Source of the DNA: Roseicyclus mahoneyensis
GTDB taxonomy: Bacteria > Pseudomonadota > Alphaproteobacteria > Rhodobacterales > Rhodobacteraceae
Assembly (NCBI RefSeq): GCF_003148775.1
Contig: NZ_QGGW01000002.1
Location: 186,001-250,000 of the forward strand
Direction of reading: 5' to 3'
DNA length: 64,000 nt
Part shown: piece after piece, positions 29,609 to 39,409 of the stretch
Position numbering within the stretch: the stretch's first letter is position 1
Layout: every line of letters begins with the position of its first letter
Notes under the pieces: model-generated
The model's database searches: none
What the model saw: only the letters and a program-made list of their open reading frames with translations
What the model was told of the DNA's origin: nothing
Program-made: the position numbers and the translations under genes

Positions 29609-31246
29609 ATGGCGATCACATCGGCCAACCAGCTTGAATTGTTGCAGACCGCCGAGGCGGTCGCCCGCGAAAAGATGATCGACCCGATCCTCGTGATCGA
29701 GGCGATGGAAGAGAGCCTCGCGCGCGCCGCCAAGTCGCGCTACGGCGCTGACCTCGACATCCGCGTGTCGATCGACCGCAAGACCGGCCGGGCGCGGTTC
29801 ACCCGCGTGCGCACCGTGGTCGAGGATGATCTGGTCGAGAACGAGAAGGCCGAACTGACTGTCGCTCAGGCCAAGCCGTATCTGGACGAGCCCAAGATCG
29901 GCGACACCATCGTCGACGAGATCCCGCCGGTGGAACTGGGCCGGATCGCCGCGCAATCGGCCAAGCAGGTGATCTTGCAAAAGGTCCGCGAAGCCGAGCG
30001 TGACCGTCAATACGAGGAATTCCGCGACCGCGCGGGCACCATCATCAACGGCGTCGTCAAGCGCGAGGAATACGGCAACATCATCGTCGATGTCGGTCGG
30101 GGCGAGGGCGTTCTGCGCCGCAACGAAAAGATCGGCCGCGAGGCCTATCGCAATGGCGACCGCATCCGCTGCTACATCAAGGATGTGCGCCGCGAGGCGC
30201 GCGGCCCGCAGATCTTCCTGTCGCGCACCGCGCCGGAATTCATGGCCGAGCTGTTCAAGATGGAAGTGCCCGAGATCTATGACGGCATCATCGAGATCAA
30301 GGCCGTCGCCCGCGACCCCGGTTCGCGCGCCAAGATCGGTGTCATCTCCTACGATTCGTCCATCGACCCTGTCGGCGCCTGCGTCGGGATGCGCGGCAGC
30401 CGCGTGCAGGCGGTGGTGAACGAGCTTCAGGGCGAAAAGATCGACATCATTCCGTGGAACGAGGACCCGGCGACCTTCCTCGTGAACGCGTTGCAGCCTG
30501 CCGAAGTCACCAAGGTGGTGATCGACGAAGACGCGAATCGAATCGAGGTCGTGGTGCCCGACGAACAACTGTCGCTGGCGATCGGTCGGCGCGGCCAGAA
30601 CGTGCGTCTGGCCAGCCAGCTCACCGGCCTCGACATCGACATCCTGACCGAGGAAGAGGAATCCAAGCGCCGTCAGGCCGAGTTCGAGGAACGCACCCGG
30701 CTGTTCATGGACACACTGGACCTTGACGAGTTCTTTGCCCAGCTTCTGGTCGCCGAAGGCTTCACCTCGCTCGAGGAAGTGGCCTATGTCGATCTGGATG
30801 AACTGCTGACCATAGACGGCGTCGATGATGGCACGGCAGGCGAGTTGCAGGCCCGCGCCCGCGACTATCTGGAAGAGCAGAACAAGAAGGCGCTGCAAAA
30901 GGCCCGCGATCTGGGCGTCGAGGATGCGCTGGTTGAATTCGACGGCCTGACGCCCCAGATGCTGGTCGCGCTGGCCGAAGACGGTGTGAAGACGCTGGAA
31001 GACTTCGCCACCTGCGCGGATTGGGAACTGGCCGGCGGCTGGACCACCGTGGATGGCGCGCGCGTCAAGGATACCGGACTGCTCGAAGCCTTCAACGTGT
31101 CGCTGGAAGAGGCTCAGAACATGGTGATGACCGCCCGCGTCAAGCTGGGCTGGGTGTCGATCGAAGAGCTTGAAGCGCAGGCCGCCGCCGAGTCGGCCGG
31201 TGGCGACGATGATGACGCGGACGACGACGAGGAGGCGGAGGGCTGA
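29609..31246 (+). CDS. nusA: Transcription termination/antitermination factor NusA
   Basis: 545-residue RNA polymerase-associated elongation factor. Seen in order: the N-terminal polymerase-binding domain (1-130), an S1 domain (about 135-200; [21 protein letters not shown] in part), KH domains ([20 protein letters not shown] and [18 protein letters not shown]), and two acidic repeats toward the C-terminus ([33 protein letters not shown]) with a final Asp/Glu-rich tail. Length is normal for alphaproteobacterial NusA. It might itself act on the attenuator upstream of rimP. Confidence 0.97.
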   Translation: MAITSANQLELLQTAEAVAREKMIDPILVIEAMEESLARAAKSRYGADLDIRVSIDRKTGRARFTRVRTVVEDDLVENEKAELTVAQAKPYLDEPKIGDTIVDEIPPVELGRIAAQSAKQVILQKVREAERDRQYEEFRDRAGTIINGVVKREEYGNIIVDVGRGEGVLRRNEKIGREAYRNGDRIRCYIKDVRREARGPQIFLSRTAPEFMAELFKMEVPEIYDGIIEIKAVARDPGSRAKIGVISYDSSIDPVGACVGMRGSRVQAVVNELQGEKIDIIPWNEDPATFLVNALQPAEVTKVVIDEDANRIEVVVPDEQLSLAIGRRGQNVRLASQLTGLDIDILTEEEESKRRQAEFEERTRLFMDTLDLDEFFAQLLVAEGFTSLEEVAYVDLDELLTIDGVDDGTAGELQARARDYLEEQNKKALQKARDLGVEDALVEFDGLTPQMLVALAEDGVKTLEDFATCADWELAGGWTTVDGARVKDTGLLEAFNVSLEEAQNMVMTARVKLGWVSIEELEAQAAAESAGGDDDDADDDEEAEG

Positions 31247-31275
31247 GGCCCTCCCCCAAGGGAGACGCGCAGGAC

Positions 31276-31908
31276 ATGAGCCGGGGCGGAGCACAAAAGG
31301 ACCGGGACGACGGACCGGAACGGCGCTGCATCGCGACCGGCGAGGTTCAACCCAAACACGGGCTGATCCGCTTCGTGGTCAGCCCCGACGGAATGGTTGT
31401 GCCCGATCTGGGCGAAAAACTTCCGGGCCGCGGCATATGGGTGGCGTCCGAGCGCAGCGCGCTTGAGTTGGCGGTAAAGAAGAACCTGTTTTCGCGCGCC
31501 GCGAAAAAGCCTGTGACCCTGCCCGATGGCCTCGTCGATCTGGTCGAGGCGGGGCTTGCCCGGCGCCTGACCGACATGATCGCCCTCAGCCGCAAGGCGG
31601 GCGAGGCGGTGGCGGGTTTCGAGAAGGTGAAGGACTGGCTGGCGACCCGCAGGATCGGTGTTTTGCTGCAGGCAACCGACGGGTCCGAGCGTGGGAAATC
31701 GAAGCTGTGGACCCCTACTGGCGCCCGCTACTTTAGTGTCCTGACGGCCCGGGAATTGGGTTTGGCATTCGGTCGCCAAAGTGTGATACATGGCGCGCTT
31801 GCCGCTGGTGGTCTGGCCCCTCGTGTTGTAGAGGGGGCCGCAAAACTGCAAGGCCTGCGCAAGGCAGACGGCGGACATACCGCCGAGAAGGACGAACGGA
31901 ACGCATGA
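31276..31908 (+). CDS. RNA-binding protein, YlxR (DUF448) plus L7Ae-like domain
   Basis: 210 residues. Seen: the N-terminal YlxR fold ([38 protein letters not shown]) and a C-terminal L7Ae/YlxQ-like domain ([40 protein letters not shown]), a fusion usual in alphaproteobacteria where Gram-positives have separate ylxR and ylxQ. It lies between nusA and infB and overlaps infB by 4 bp (ATGA). It probably binds RNA in translation or ribosome metabolism. Confidence 0.92.
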   Translation: MSRGGAQKDRDDGPERRCIATGEVQPKHGLIRFVVSPDGMVVPDLGEKLPGRGIWVASERSALELAVKKNLFSRAAKKPVTLPDGLVDLVEAGLARRLTDMIALSRKAGEAVAGFEKVKDWLATRRIGVLLQATDGSERGKSKLWTPTGARYFSVLTARELGLAFGRQSVIHGALAAGGLAPRVVEGAAKLQGLRKADGGHTAEKDERNA

Positions 31909-34397
31909 GCGACACGGACGGAAAGAAACCCCTTGGCCTCTCTGGTGGCGCGCGGTCAGGCCGCGTGAGCCAGAGCTTCTCGCGCGGACGCACCAAAAGC
32001 GTCGTGGTCGAGACCAAGCGCAAGCGCGTTGTGGTGCCCAAGCCGGCACCGCAATCTGCAGCGGCGCAAAATGCCGAGGGTGGCAAGCGTGAAAAATCCC
32101 TGCCCGACGCAGAACTCGAACGCCGCCTGAAGGCACTTCAGAACGCCCGCGCCCGCGAGGTCGAGGACGAGGCGAAGCGTCAGCAAGACGAGAAGGACCG
32201 CGAGGAAGAGCGGAACCGCCGCCGTGCCGAGGCCGAAGCCAAGGAGCGCGAAGAACGCGAGCGCGAAGAAGCCCTGCGCGCCAAGGAAGAAGAAGACGCC
32301 CGGCGTCTGGTGGAGGAAGAAGCGCGCCGCAATGCGCCCAAGGAAACCCCGCCCAGCGACCCCGCAGCCGTCGAGGCCGCAGTTGCGGCTGGCCCCGCCT
32401 CGCGCGGCGCCAGCAAGCCCTTGCCGCAAGCACCCCGTCGCAAGACCGAGGAAGAAGATCGTGGCGCCAAGCGCGCCACGGAGCGTGACAGCGAACGCCG
32501 GTCCGGAAAGCTGACCGTCAGCCAGGCGCTGACCGGCGGCGAGGGTGGTCGGACCCGCAGCTTGGCGGCGATGAAGCGCAAGCAGGAACGCGCCCGTCAA
32601 AAGGCGATGGGTGGTCAGCAGGACCGCGAAAAGATCATGCGCGACGTGCAATTGCCCGAAACCATCGTGGTCTCGGAACTGGCCAATCGTATGGCCGAGC
32701 GCGTGGCAGACGTGGTCAAGGCGCTGATGCGCAACGGCCTGATGGTAACCCAGAACCAGGTGATCGACGCGGATACGGCGGAACTGATCATCGAGGATTT
32801 CGGTCACCGCGTGCAGCGCGTGTCGGATGCCGATGTCGAAGATGTCATCGACACCATCGACGACAAGCCCGAAGACATGAAGCCCCGTCCGCCCGTGATC
32901 ACGATCATGGGCCACGTAGACCACGGCAAGACCTCACTGCTCGACCGTATCCGCAAGGCCAATGTCGTGGCGGGCGAGGCAGGCGGCATCACGCAGCATA
33001 TCGGCGCCTATCAGGTGACGACCGAAAGCGGCGCGAAGCTGAGCTTCCTCGACACGCCCGGCCACGCGGCCTTTACCTCGATGCGGGCGCGCGGTGCCAA
33101 TGTGACCGATATCGTTGTGCTGGTGGTCGCCGCCGATGACGCTGTGATGCCGCAGACTATCGAGGCGATCAATCACGCCAAGGCCGCCAAAGTGCCGATG
33201 ATCGTGGCGATCAACAAGATCGACAAATATGAGGCCAATCCCAACAAGGTGCGGACCGATCTTCTGCAGCACGAGGTCGTGGTCGAAAAGATGTCCGGCG
33301 ACGTGCAGGACGTCGAGGTTTCTGCCGTAACCGGTCAGGGCCTGCCCGAACTGCTGGAGGCCATCGCGCTTCAGGCGGAAATCCTCGAGCTCAAGGCCAA
33401 TCCCGACCGCCCGGCTGAGGGTGCGGTGATCGAGGCGCAGCTGGACGTGGGCCGCGGGCCCGTGGCCACGGTGCTGGTCCAGAAGGGCACGCTGCGCCAA
33501 GGCGACATCTTTGTCGTGGGCGAACAGTGGGGCAAGGTCCGCGCGATGGAGAATGACCGCGGCGAACGCATAAAGGAAGCCGGACCTTCGGTTCCCGTCG
33601 AGGTTCTGGGCCTGAACGGCACGCCCGAAGCGGGCGACGTGCTCAACGTGGTCGAGACCGAGGCGCAAGCGCGCGAAATCGCGGAGTATCGCCATCAGGC
33701 GTCCAAGGACAAACGCGCCGCGGCGGGTGCCGCCACCACGCTCGATCAGCTTCTGGCCAAGGCCAAGGCCGATAAGAACGTGGCGGAACTGCCCATCGTC
33801 ATGAAGGCGGATGTGCAGGGTTCGGCCGAAGCCATCGTTCAGGCGGTGGAAAAGATCGGCAACGACGAGGTGCGCGTGCGCGTGCTGCACTTCGGGGTCG
33901 GCGCCATCACCGAATCCGACGTCACGCTGGCCGAAGCCTCGGGCGCTCCGGTCATCGGCTTCAACGTCCGCGCCAATGCGCCCGCGCGCAGTGCCGCGAA
34001 CCAGAAAGGCGTAGAAATCCGGTACTATTCCGTGATCTACGACCTGGTCGATGACATCAAAGCCGCAGCCTCGGGCCTTCTGGGCGCCGAGATCCGCGAG
34101 AACTTCATCGGCTATGCCGAGATCCGCGAAGTCTTCAAGGTGTCGGGCGTCGGCAATGTCGCAGGCTGCTTGGTCACCGAAGGCGTCGCGCGCCGGTCCG
34201 CCGGTGTGCGCCTGTTGCGCGACAACGTCGTGGTCCACGAAGGCACGCTCAAGACGCTCAAGCGCTTCAAGGACGAGGTCAAGGAAGTGCAGTCCGGTCA
34301 GGAATGCGGCATGGCCTTCGAGAATTACGAGGATATCCGCAAAGGCGATGTCATCGAGATTTTCGAACGCGAATCGGTGGAACGCTCGCTGGCGTGA
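31905..34397 (+). CDS. infB: Translation initiation factor IF-2
   Basis: 830-residue GTPase that places initiator tRNA on the 30S subunit. Seen: a charged, coiled-coil-like N-terminal region (about 60-240, rich in Glu/Arg/Lys), IF2-N segment ([20 protein letters not shown] in part), the G domain with G1 [10 protein letters not shown]3 DTPGHAAF and G4 NKID, then domains II-IV with the C-terminal [20 protein letters not shown]. Last gene of the rimP operon; a strong terminator follows 23 bp after the stop. Confidence 0.97.
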   Translation: MSDTDGKKPLGLSGGARSGRVSQSFSRGRTKSVVVETKRKRVVVPKPAPQSAAAQNAEGGKREKSLPDAELERRLKALQNARAREVEDEAKRQQDEKDREEERNRRRAEAEAKEREEREREEALRAKEEEDARRLVEEEARRNAPKETPPSDPAAVEAAVAAGPASRGASKPLPQAPRRKTEEEDRGAKRATERDSERRSGKLTVSQALTGGEGGRTRSLAAMKRKQERARQKAMGGQQDREKIMRDVQLPETIVVSELANRMAERVADVVKALMRNGLMVTQNQVIDADTAELIIEDFGHRVQRVSDADVEDVIDTIDDKPEDMKPRPPVITIMGHVDHGKTSLLDRIRKANVVAGEAGGITQHIGAYQVTTESGAKLSFLDTPGHAAFTSMRARGANVTDIVVLVVAADDAVMPQTIEAINHAKAAKVPMIVAINKIDKYEANPNKVRTDLLQHEVVVEKMSGDVQDVEVSAVTGQGLPELLEAIALQAEILELKANPDRPAEGAVIEAQLDVGRGPVATVLVQKGTLRQGDIFVVGEQWGKVRAMENDRGERIKEAGPSVPVEVLGLNGTPEAGDVLNVVETEAQAREIAEYRHQASKDKRAAAGAATTLDQLLAKAKADKNVAELPIVMKADVQGSAEAIVQAVEKIGNDEVRVRVLHFGVGAITESDVTLAEASGAPVIGFNVRANAPARSAANQKGVEIRYYSVIYDLVDDIKAAASGLLGAEIRENFIGYAEIREVFKVSGVGNVAGCLVTEGVARRSAGVRLLRDNVVVHEGTLKTLKRFKDEVKEVQSGQECGMAFENYEDIRKGDVIEIFERESVERSLA

Positions 34398-34420
34398 CAG
34401 GCCGGTTCAGGAAATGCGAA

Positions 34421-34446
34421 AGGGCGCCCGTTTCGGCGCCCTTTTT
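34421..34446. terminator. Bidirectional terminator between infB and tspO
   Basis: The stem AGGGCGCC (34421-34428)/GGCGCCCT (34435-34442) with loop CGTTTC is followed by T residues on the plus strand and, read from tspO, preceded by A residues that give a T-tract on the minus strand. It serves both convergent operons and marks the left edge of the photosynthesis gene cluster. Confidence 0.8.
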
Positions 34447-34457
34447 CGTTTGCGGGA

Positions 34458-34928
34458 TCATTCGGCCGGTTGGACGGCGTTCGGGTTGCGCATCCAGACG
34501 CTGCCGTTCAGCGCGCCCGCGACGGAAACCCAGATCAGATAGGGCACGAACAAAGCCCCCGCGATCCAGTCGAGCTGCAGGAAGGTCACCGTCGTACCCG
34601 CCACGGCGATCCAGAGGCCTATCATCACGACGAACCCGGCCTTGATGCGGCGCAGACCAAAGAAAACGGGGGTCCAAAGGGTGTTGAACGCGATCTGCAT
34701 CGCCCAGAACGCCATCGCATGGGCGCTGCCTTCAAGCGGCGCGACGCGCGCGGCGGCCACGGCCGACGAGATATAGAGCGTCGTCCACACAACCGGAAAC
34801 ACCCAGTTCGGTGGCGTCCACGGCGGTTTCGACAGGGCGCGATACCACTCGCCCGGCATGAACATCGAGCCGGTCGTGGCCGCAGCCCCGCAGGCGGCGA
34901 GAAAAATCGCGAATAAACCCCAATCCAT
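34458..34928 (-). CDS. tspO: TspO/MBR family tryptophan-rich sensory protein
   Basis: 156-residue membrane protein with five helices and many tryptophans. Seen: the conserved SKPPWTPPNWVFPVVWTTLY in helix region 2, AFNTLWTPVFFGLRR, and VPYLIWVSVAGALN with NGSVWMRN at the end. In Rhodobacter TspO binds tetrapyrrole intermediates and dampens photosynthesis-gene expression under oxygen. It is 17 bp after crtB in the crtI-crtB-tspO transcript, the usual arrangement. Confidence 0.95.
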   Translation of the reverse strand: MDWGLFAIFLAACGAAATTGSMFMPGEWYRALSKPPWTPPNWVFPVVWTTLYISSAVAAARVAPLEGSAHAMAFWAMQIAFNTLWTPVFFGLRRIKAGFVVMIGLWIAVAGTTVTFLQLDWIAGALFVPYLIWVSVAGALNGSVWMRNPNAVQPAE

Positions 34929-34945
34929 ATAGGAGAGATAGGGCC

Positions 34946-35971
34946 TCAGGCGGTCCGCGCCAAGCCATCTTGTGCGCGATCGCGCGCTTCCAGCTGCGAA
35001 AGGACGGAGATTACGTTTTCGCCCCAGCCGGTTTTGGCGGTATCGGGATGGGACGCGGCCTCCACCAGAAACGCGACCTCGGGCAGCGGCTTGGCGTAGA
35101 GCACCGGGTTGGTCGGAAAAACCGTGACCATGCCCGCCCGCACGACCGACAAACCCAAAAGCCCCAGCTTGTGGGCGCGCGTGGTGTAGGCCCGGCAGGT
35201 GACACTGTCATGGCCGCCCCGCGCCAACTTGCGACCGATGGCGTCATAGCAGTGGCGCGCGGCAAAGATGCCGGGACGGGACGACAGCGGCAGCGCCTTT
35301 ATCCCGGCCTCGGAGCGGTGATAGAGGCGATCGGCCTCGGCCAGCAGACGGCGCACGATCCGGCGGATCTCGGGCGTCGGTTTTGGTTCGGCCAGAAATG
35401 CGTCGATATCGATCCCGGCCTCGCTCAACCAATCGGTCGGCAGATACAGGCGGCCGGCGCGCGCATCCTCGCCCACGTCGCGGGCGATGTTGGTCAACTG
35501 CATTGCCACGCCCAGATCGCAGGCGCGGGCCAGCGCGCGGGGGTCGCGCACCCGCATCAGCACGCACATCATCGCCCCCACGGCCGAGGCGACACGCGCC
35601 GAATAGCTGCGCAGGTCGGACAGGGTCGCGTAACGCCGTTCCATCCCGTCCCAGGCCAGGCCTTCCAGCAGTGCCTCTGGCAATTCGCGAGGCATGTCGA
35701 AAGCCTCGATCAGACCCGCAAAGGCACGATCGGCGGGCGCGTTGCGCGGACGGCCCGCATAGGCAAGGTCGAGCCGGTCGCGCAGCGCCAGCACGGCGGC
35801 GGGCTTGTTCGAACCGAAGTCGACCTCGTCATCGGCCACGCGACAGAACGCATAAAGCGCCAACGCCGGATCGCGCACATTGGCGGGCAGGAGTTTGGAG
35901 GCCGCGTGAAAGGAATAGGACCCTTCGCGGATCGCGTTGCGGCACCATTCCAGATCGTCGGCCCGCATCAT
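34946..35971 (-). CDS. crtB: Phytoene synthase
   Basis: 341-residue prenyl transferase that condenses two geranylgeranyl diphosphates to phytoene, the first committed carotenoid step. Seen: the aspartate-rich YAFCRVADDEVD near residue 43 and the second motif LTNIARDVGEDARAGRLYLP, plus LPLSSRPGIFAARHCYDAIG in part. The start is either of two adjacent ATGs at the crtI stop (35971 gives the ATGA 4-bp overlap). The frame stays open upstream inside crtI but that part is not coding. Confidence 0.95.
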   Translation of the reverse strand: MMRADDLEWCRNAIREGSYSFHAASKLLPANVRDPALALYAFCRVADDEVDFGSNKPAAVLALRDRLDLAYAGRPRNAPADRAFAGLIEAFDMPRELPEALLEGLAWDGMERRYATLSDLRSYSARVASAVGAMMCVLMRVRDPRALARACDLGVAMQLTNIARDVGEDARAGRLYLPTDWLSEAGIDIDAFLAEPKPTPEIRRIVRRLLAEADRLYHRSEAGIKALPLSSRPGIFAARHCYDAIGRKLARGGHDSVTCRAYTTRAHKLGLLGLSVVRAGMVTVFPTNPVLYAKPLPEVAFLVEAASHPDTAKTGWGENVISVLSQLEARDRAQDGLARTA

Positions 35972-37521
35972 TCCGCCGCCACTTTCGTCTCGAGCGGCAC
36001 ATAGGGGCGCGGCGCGTCCGGCACCAGCTGGGTCAAAACCTCCGAGGATGTGACCACAGACGGGATGCCCGCACCGGGATGCGTGCCTGCGCCCACAAGG
36101 AACAGGTTGCCGAACTCCTCGGAAATGTTGTGCGGGCGGAACCATGCGGATTGGAAGATGCGCGGCTCAAGGCTGAAGCCCGCGCCATGAGGGCTGAGGT
36201 AGCGGCTGACGAATGTATCGGGCGTCAGGATGTGGCTGGCCGAAAGGTGATCCTCGAAACCGGGGATCAGGTTGTCGTTCAGCACACCCGCAAGGTTCTT
36301 GCGATAAGTTTCCTCCATCTCCGCCCAATCGACAGAGTTGGCGCCATGCAGATTGGGCACGGGACTCAGCGCATAGAAGGTATCGTCGCCCTTGGGCGCC
36401 ACGCTCGGATCCGTGACCGAGGGGCGATGCAGATAGACCGACATGTCCTGCGCCAGATGCCGCTTCATGAAGATGTCTTTGAGCAAACCCCGGTAACGCG
36501 GCCCGTTCAGGATCGTGTGGTGGCCCACGTCGGCCCATTTTCCCGCCGTGCCCTTGGTGCCGAAATACCAGACGAACAGGCCCATGGACCAACGCGAGCG
36601 GTTCAAGCGCGCGGGCGTCCAGCGTTTCTTGACCTGCTTGCGCAGAAGGCGATCATAAGTCGTGCCTGGATCGGCGTTGGACACCACGATGTCGGCGGCC
36701 AACCGCTCACCATCGGTCGTGACGACGCCATCGGCGCAACCAGCCGTCACGGTGATCTCGTCCACCTCGACGCCGCGACGCACGGTGCCGCCTTGATCTT
36801 CGATCACGCGGGCCATGGCATCGGCCATTTCCTGAACACCACCCATCGCGTAATGCACCCCGAATTCTTTTTCGAGGTGGCTGACGAGAATATACATCGA
36901 GGTCACATGCGTCGGGTCACCGCCGATGAAGAGCGGATGAAACGACAGCGCCATGCGCAGGCGCGGGTCACTCACGCGGGATGCCGCATGGGCGTAGACG
37001 GAGCGGTCGGCACGCAGCTTCACGAAGCCCGGAAGTTCGCGGATCAGGTCCATCAGCTTGTTCATCGGGCGACGGCCCAACCCTTCAAAGCCGAACTGAT
37101 ACCGCGCCTCGCTGTCCTTGAGGAACCGTTTGTAGCCGGGCACATCCCGGGGCGACAGGCGGCGCACCTCGTCGATCATCGCGCCTTCATCTTGCCGGAC
37201 GGTAAAGACCGAGCCATCACGCCAACGGATCTCGTAATAAGGGTCGACGGGGCGCAGGTCGACATCCTTGCGGAAATCCCGCCCACATTCGCGCCAAAGC
37301 TGTTCGAACACCTGCGGCACAGTCACGATGGTTGGCCCAAGATCGAAGCGATGCCCGTTTTGGGTGATCGAAGATCCGCGCCCGCCCACCTGATCCAGCC
37401 GGTCCAGAAGCGTGACACGGTAACCTTTTGCGCCCAACCTCATGGCGGCCGACAACCCGCCAAGCCCCGCCCCGATGACGATCGCACTGGAGGAGCCTGT
37501 GGTGTCTGGTCGTGCGGTCAT
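35968..37521 (-). CDS. crtI: Phytoene desaturase
   Basis: 517-residue FAD-dependent desaturase that introduces conjugated double bonds into phytoene; in spheroidene-type bacteria it yields neurosporene. Seen: the dinucleotide motif VIGAGLGGLSAAMRLGAKGY near residue 14, GGRGSSITQNGHRFDLGPT, and the C-terminal bacterial-type signature LFLVGAGTHPGAGIPSVVTS in part. The ATG at 37521 has GAGG 6 nt upstream; the frame extends four codons further to a TTG, an unlikely start. A TGT-N12-ACA site covers its promoter. Confidence 0.96.
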   Translation of the reverse strand: MTARPDTTGSSSAIVIGAGLGGLSAAMRLGAKGYRVTLLDRLDQVGGRGSSITQNGHRFDLGPTIVTVPQVFEQLWRECGRDFRKDVDLRPVDPYYEIRWRDGSVFTVRQDEGAMIDEVRRLSPRDVPGYKRFLKDSEARYQFGFEGLGRRPMNKLMDLIRELPGFVKLRADRSVYAHAASRVSDPRLRMALSFHPLFIGGDPTHVTSMYILVSHLEKEFGVHYAMGGVQEMADAMARVIEDQGGTVRRGVEVDEITVTAGCADGVVTTDGERLAADIVVSNADPGTTYDRLLRKQVKKRWTPARLNRSRWSMGLFVWYFGTKGTAGKWADVGHHTILNGPRYRGLLKDIFMKRHLAQDMSVYLHRPSVTDPSVAPKGDDTFYALSPVPNLHGANSVDWAEMEETYRKNLAGVLNDNLIPGFEDHLSASHILTPDTFVSRYLSPHGAGFSLEPRIFQSAWFRPHNISEEFGNLFLVGAGTHPGAGIPSVVTSSEVLTQLVPDAPRPYVPLETKVAAE

Positions 37522-37535
37522 GCGGCGCCTCAAAC

Positions 37536-37553
37536 TGTCTAGTCAGATTTACA
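37536..37553. promoter_or_regulatory. PpsR/CrtJ-type site at the crtI promoter
   Basis: TGT (37536-37538), exactly 12 bp, ACA (37551-37553). On the minus strand it overlaps a putative -10 (TAATGT) preceded 18 bp upstream by TTGGCA, so binding would block crtI transcription. It matches the established TGT-N12-ACA operator of PpsR, whose gene is at 59198-60646. Confidence 0.75.
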
Positions 37554-37597
37554 TTATGGCACAGTCTGACGGTTTGCCAAGACAATCCTATGCCGCA

Positions 37598-37640
37598 TTG
37601 CCTTTTGCATCTGCGGGCAATATGTCAGAATAAGTTGACA
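37598..37640 (+). promoter_or_regulatory. crtA promoter with PpsR/CrtJ-type site
   Basis: TTGCCT (37598-37603), 17 bp, TATGTC (37621-37626) form a plausible promoter for crtA-bchIDO. A TGT-N12-ACA operator (37623-37640) overlaps the -10 and runs to 15 bp before the crtA start. Together with the crtI site it gives two operators 69 bp apart in one divergent control region. Confidence 0.72.
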
Positions 37641-37655
37641 CATGGAGAACCGGCC

Positions 37656-38393
37656 ATGCAATCCGTCACACTCAGCCTGTTTCGCTTCGGGCCATTGCGT
37701 GCGCGCCTGTGGGCGCTGTCGCAGATGGCAACGGCACGATTCGCCCTGCGCGCCATACCCGATATCGGCACGGTAAAGCTGTGCGGATCGGGCGTGGGTG
37801 AAGGCTTCACCCCGGTTCCGGACACCTCCGTCTATGCGATTCTCGCAACTTGGCCCGACCACAACGCGGGCCGCCGCGCGATGTTCGGCACCCGCGTGTT
37901 CCGGCGCTATGCCGAGATGGCCGACGAAACACTGACCATCTTCCTTACGCCCGCCTCGGCGCGCGGCCGGTGGGATGGGCAGACACCCTTCACGCCGCAG
38001 GACATCACGCTGGATGGCCCTGTCGCCGCTCTGACGCGCGCCACTGTCAGACTGCGCAGCGCGGGCCGGTTCTGGAAGCAGGAACCGGCGATCTCGCGCG
38101 CCATCGGAAAAGACCCGAACGTGCTGTTCAAGGTCGGAATCGGCGAGCTGCCCCTCGTGCGTCAGGCAACGTTCTCGATCTGGCCAGACACACAGACCAT
38201 GGCCGCCTTTGCCCGCGCCGATGGCCCCCATGCCGATGCCATCCGCGAGGTGCGCGAGGGCAAACTCTTCCGCGAGGATCTTTACGCCCGGTTCCGCGTC
38301 GACGCCGTCGAAGGCACTTGGGGCGGGGTCATGCCGGACTTGACCCGGCGGCCGACCTCCATGACCAATCAGATGAAAGTTGCCGCCGAATGA
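37656..38393 (+). CDS. crtA: Spheroidene monooxygenase
   Basis: 245-residue O2-using carotenoid ketolase that converts spheroidene to spheroidenone. Seen: TLSLFRFGPLRARLWALSQM at the N-terminus, LCGSGVGEGFTPVPDTSVYAI in part, RTGK-like region replaced here by SAGRFWKQEPAISRAIGKD, and FSIWPDTQTMAAFARADGPH, all typical of CrtA. The ATG at 37656 has GGAGA 7 nt upstream. It overlaps bchI by 4 bp. It shows that this organism makes the spheroidene-series carotenoids; crtC, crtD, crtE and crtF are not in the window. Confidence 0.94.
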   Translation: MQSVTLSLFRFGPLRARLWALSQMATARFALRAIPDIGTVKLCGSGVGEGFTPVPDTSVYAILATWPDHNAGRRAMFGTRVFRRYAEMADETLTIFLTPASARGRWDGQTPFTPQDITLDGPVAALTRATVRLRSAGRFWKQEPAISRAIGKDPNVLFKVGIGELPLVRQATFSIWPDTQTMAAFARADGPHADAIREVREGKLFREDLYARFRVDAVEGTWGGVMPDLTRRPTSMTNQMKVAAE

Positions 38394-39409
38394 AGGACTT
38401 TGCCGCCATGGGCCCGTTTCCCTTTTCCGCCATCGTCGGGCAGGAGGATATGAAGCAGGCCATGATCCTGACCGCCATCGACCCCGGCATCGGTGGCGTT
38501 CTGGTGTTCGGCGACCGGGGCACCGGCAAATCCACCGCCGTGCGCGGTTTGGCGGCCCTGCTGCCCCCGATCGCGGCCGTGGCGGGTTGCCCGGTGAACT
38601 CAGAGCATGAAGGGCAGATCCCCGATTGGGCCAAGGTGACGGATCGTGAGGTGGTGCAGAAACCGACGCCTGTGATCGACCTGCCGCTGGGCGCGACCGA
38701 AGATCGGGTGGTCGGCGCGCTCGACATCGAAAAGGCTCTGACGCTGGGCGAAAAGGCCTTTGAACCGGGTCTGCTGGCGCGGGCCAATCGGGGATATCTT
38801 TATATCGACGAGGTCAATCTGCTGGAGGATCATCTGGTCGACCTGTTGCTCGATGTCGCCCAATCGGGTCTGAACGTCGTGGAACGCGAGGGGCTGTCGA
38901 TCCGCCACGCGGCGCGCTTCGTGCTGGTCGGTTCGGGCAACCCGGAAGAGGGCGAATTGCGCCCGCAGCTTCTGGACCGGTTCGGTCTGTCGGTCGAAGT
39001 CACCTCGCCCAAGGACATCGACACACGGATCGAAGTGATCCGCCGCCGCGACGCATATGACCGCGACCCTACCAGCTTTTTGACCAATTGGCGCGGCACC
39101 GATATGGATCTGCGCGCACAGATCGTGATGGCGCGGGGCGCACTTGGCCAAGTCGAGGCGGGCGAGGACCGGCTGCGCGATTGTGCGGAATTGTGCGTCG
39201 CGCTGGGGTCTGACGGGTTGCGGGGCGAACTGACCCTGCTGCGGGCCGCCCGTGCGCTGGCGGCCTTCGACAGCGACACCAGCGTCACCCGCGACCACCT
39301 GCGCCGCGTGGCCCCATCGGCCTTGCGTCACCGGTTGCGCCGCGATCCGCTGGACGAGGCCGGATCGACCACCCGTGTCGAACGCGTGGTGGAGGAGGTT
39401 CTGGGGTGA
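38390..39409 (+). CDS. bchI: Magnesium chelatase ATPase subunit I
   Basis: 339-residue AAA+ subunit of Mg chelatase; with BchD it drives ATP-dependent insertion of Mg2+ into protoporphyrin IX held by BchH. Seen: Walker A GDRGTGKS (41-48), Walker B GYLYIDEVNLLEDHLVDLLL in part, LLDRFGLSVEVTSP and the arginine-finger region. The start ATG overlaps the crtA stop (ATGA). Length is normal. Transcribed from the crtA promoter. Confidence 0.96.
   Translation: MKDFAAMGPFPFSAIVGQEDMKQAMILTAIDPGIGGVLVFGDRGTGKSTAVRGLAALLPPIAAVAGCPVNSEHEGQIPDWAKVTDREVVQKPTPVIDLPLGATEDRVVGALDIEKALTLGEKAFEPGLLARANRGYLYIDEVNLLEDHLVDLLLDVAQSGLNVVEREGLSIRHAARFVLVGSGNPEEGELRPQLLDRFGLSVEVTSPKDIDTRIEVIRRRDAYDRDPTSFLTNWRGTDMDLRAQIVMARGALGQVEAGEDRLRDCAELCVALGSDGLRGELTLLRAARALAAFDSDTSVTRDHLRRVAPSALRHRLRRDPLDEAGSTTRVERVVEEVLG

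Noticed and set aside
29462-31294. A 610-codon minus-strand frame opposite nusA
   Set aside because: No motif, and nusA with S1 and KH domains is certain on the other strand.
37522-37533. A longer crtI starting at TTG
   Set aside because: The ATG at 37521 has a good ribosome site, and the extension would lie in the promoter/operator region.
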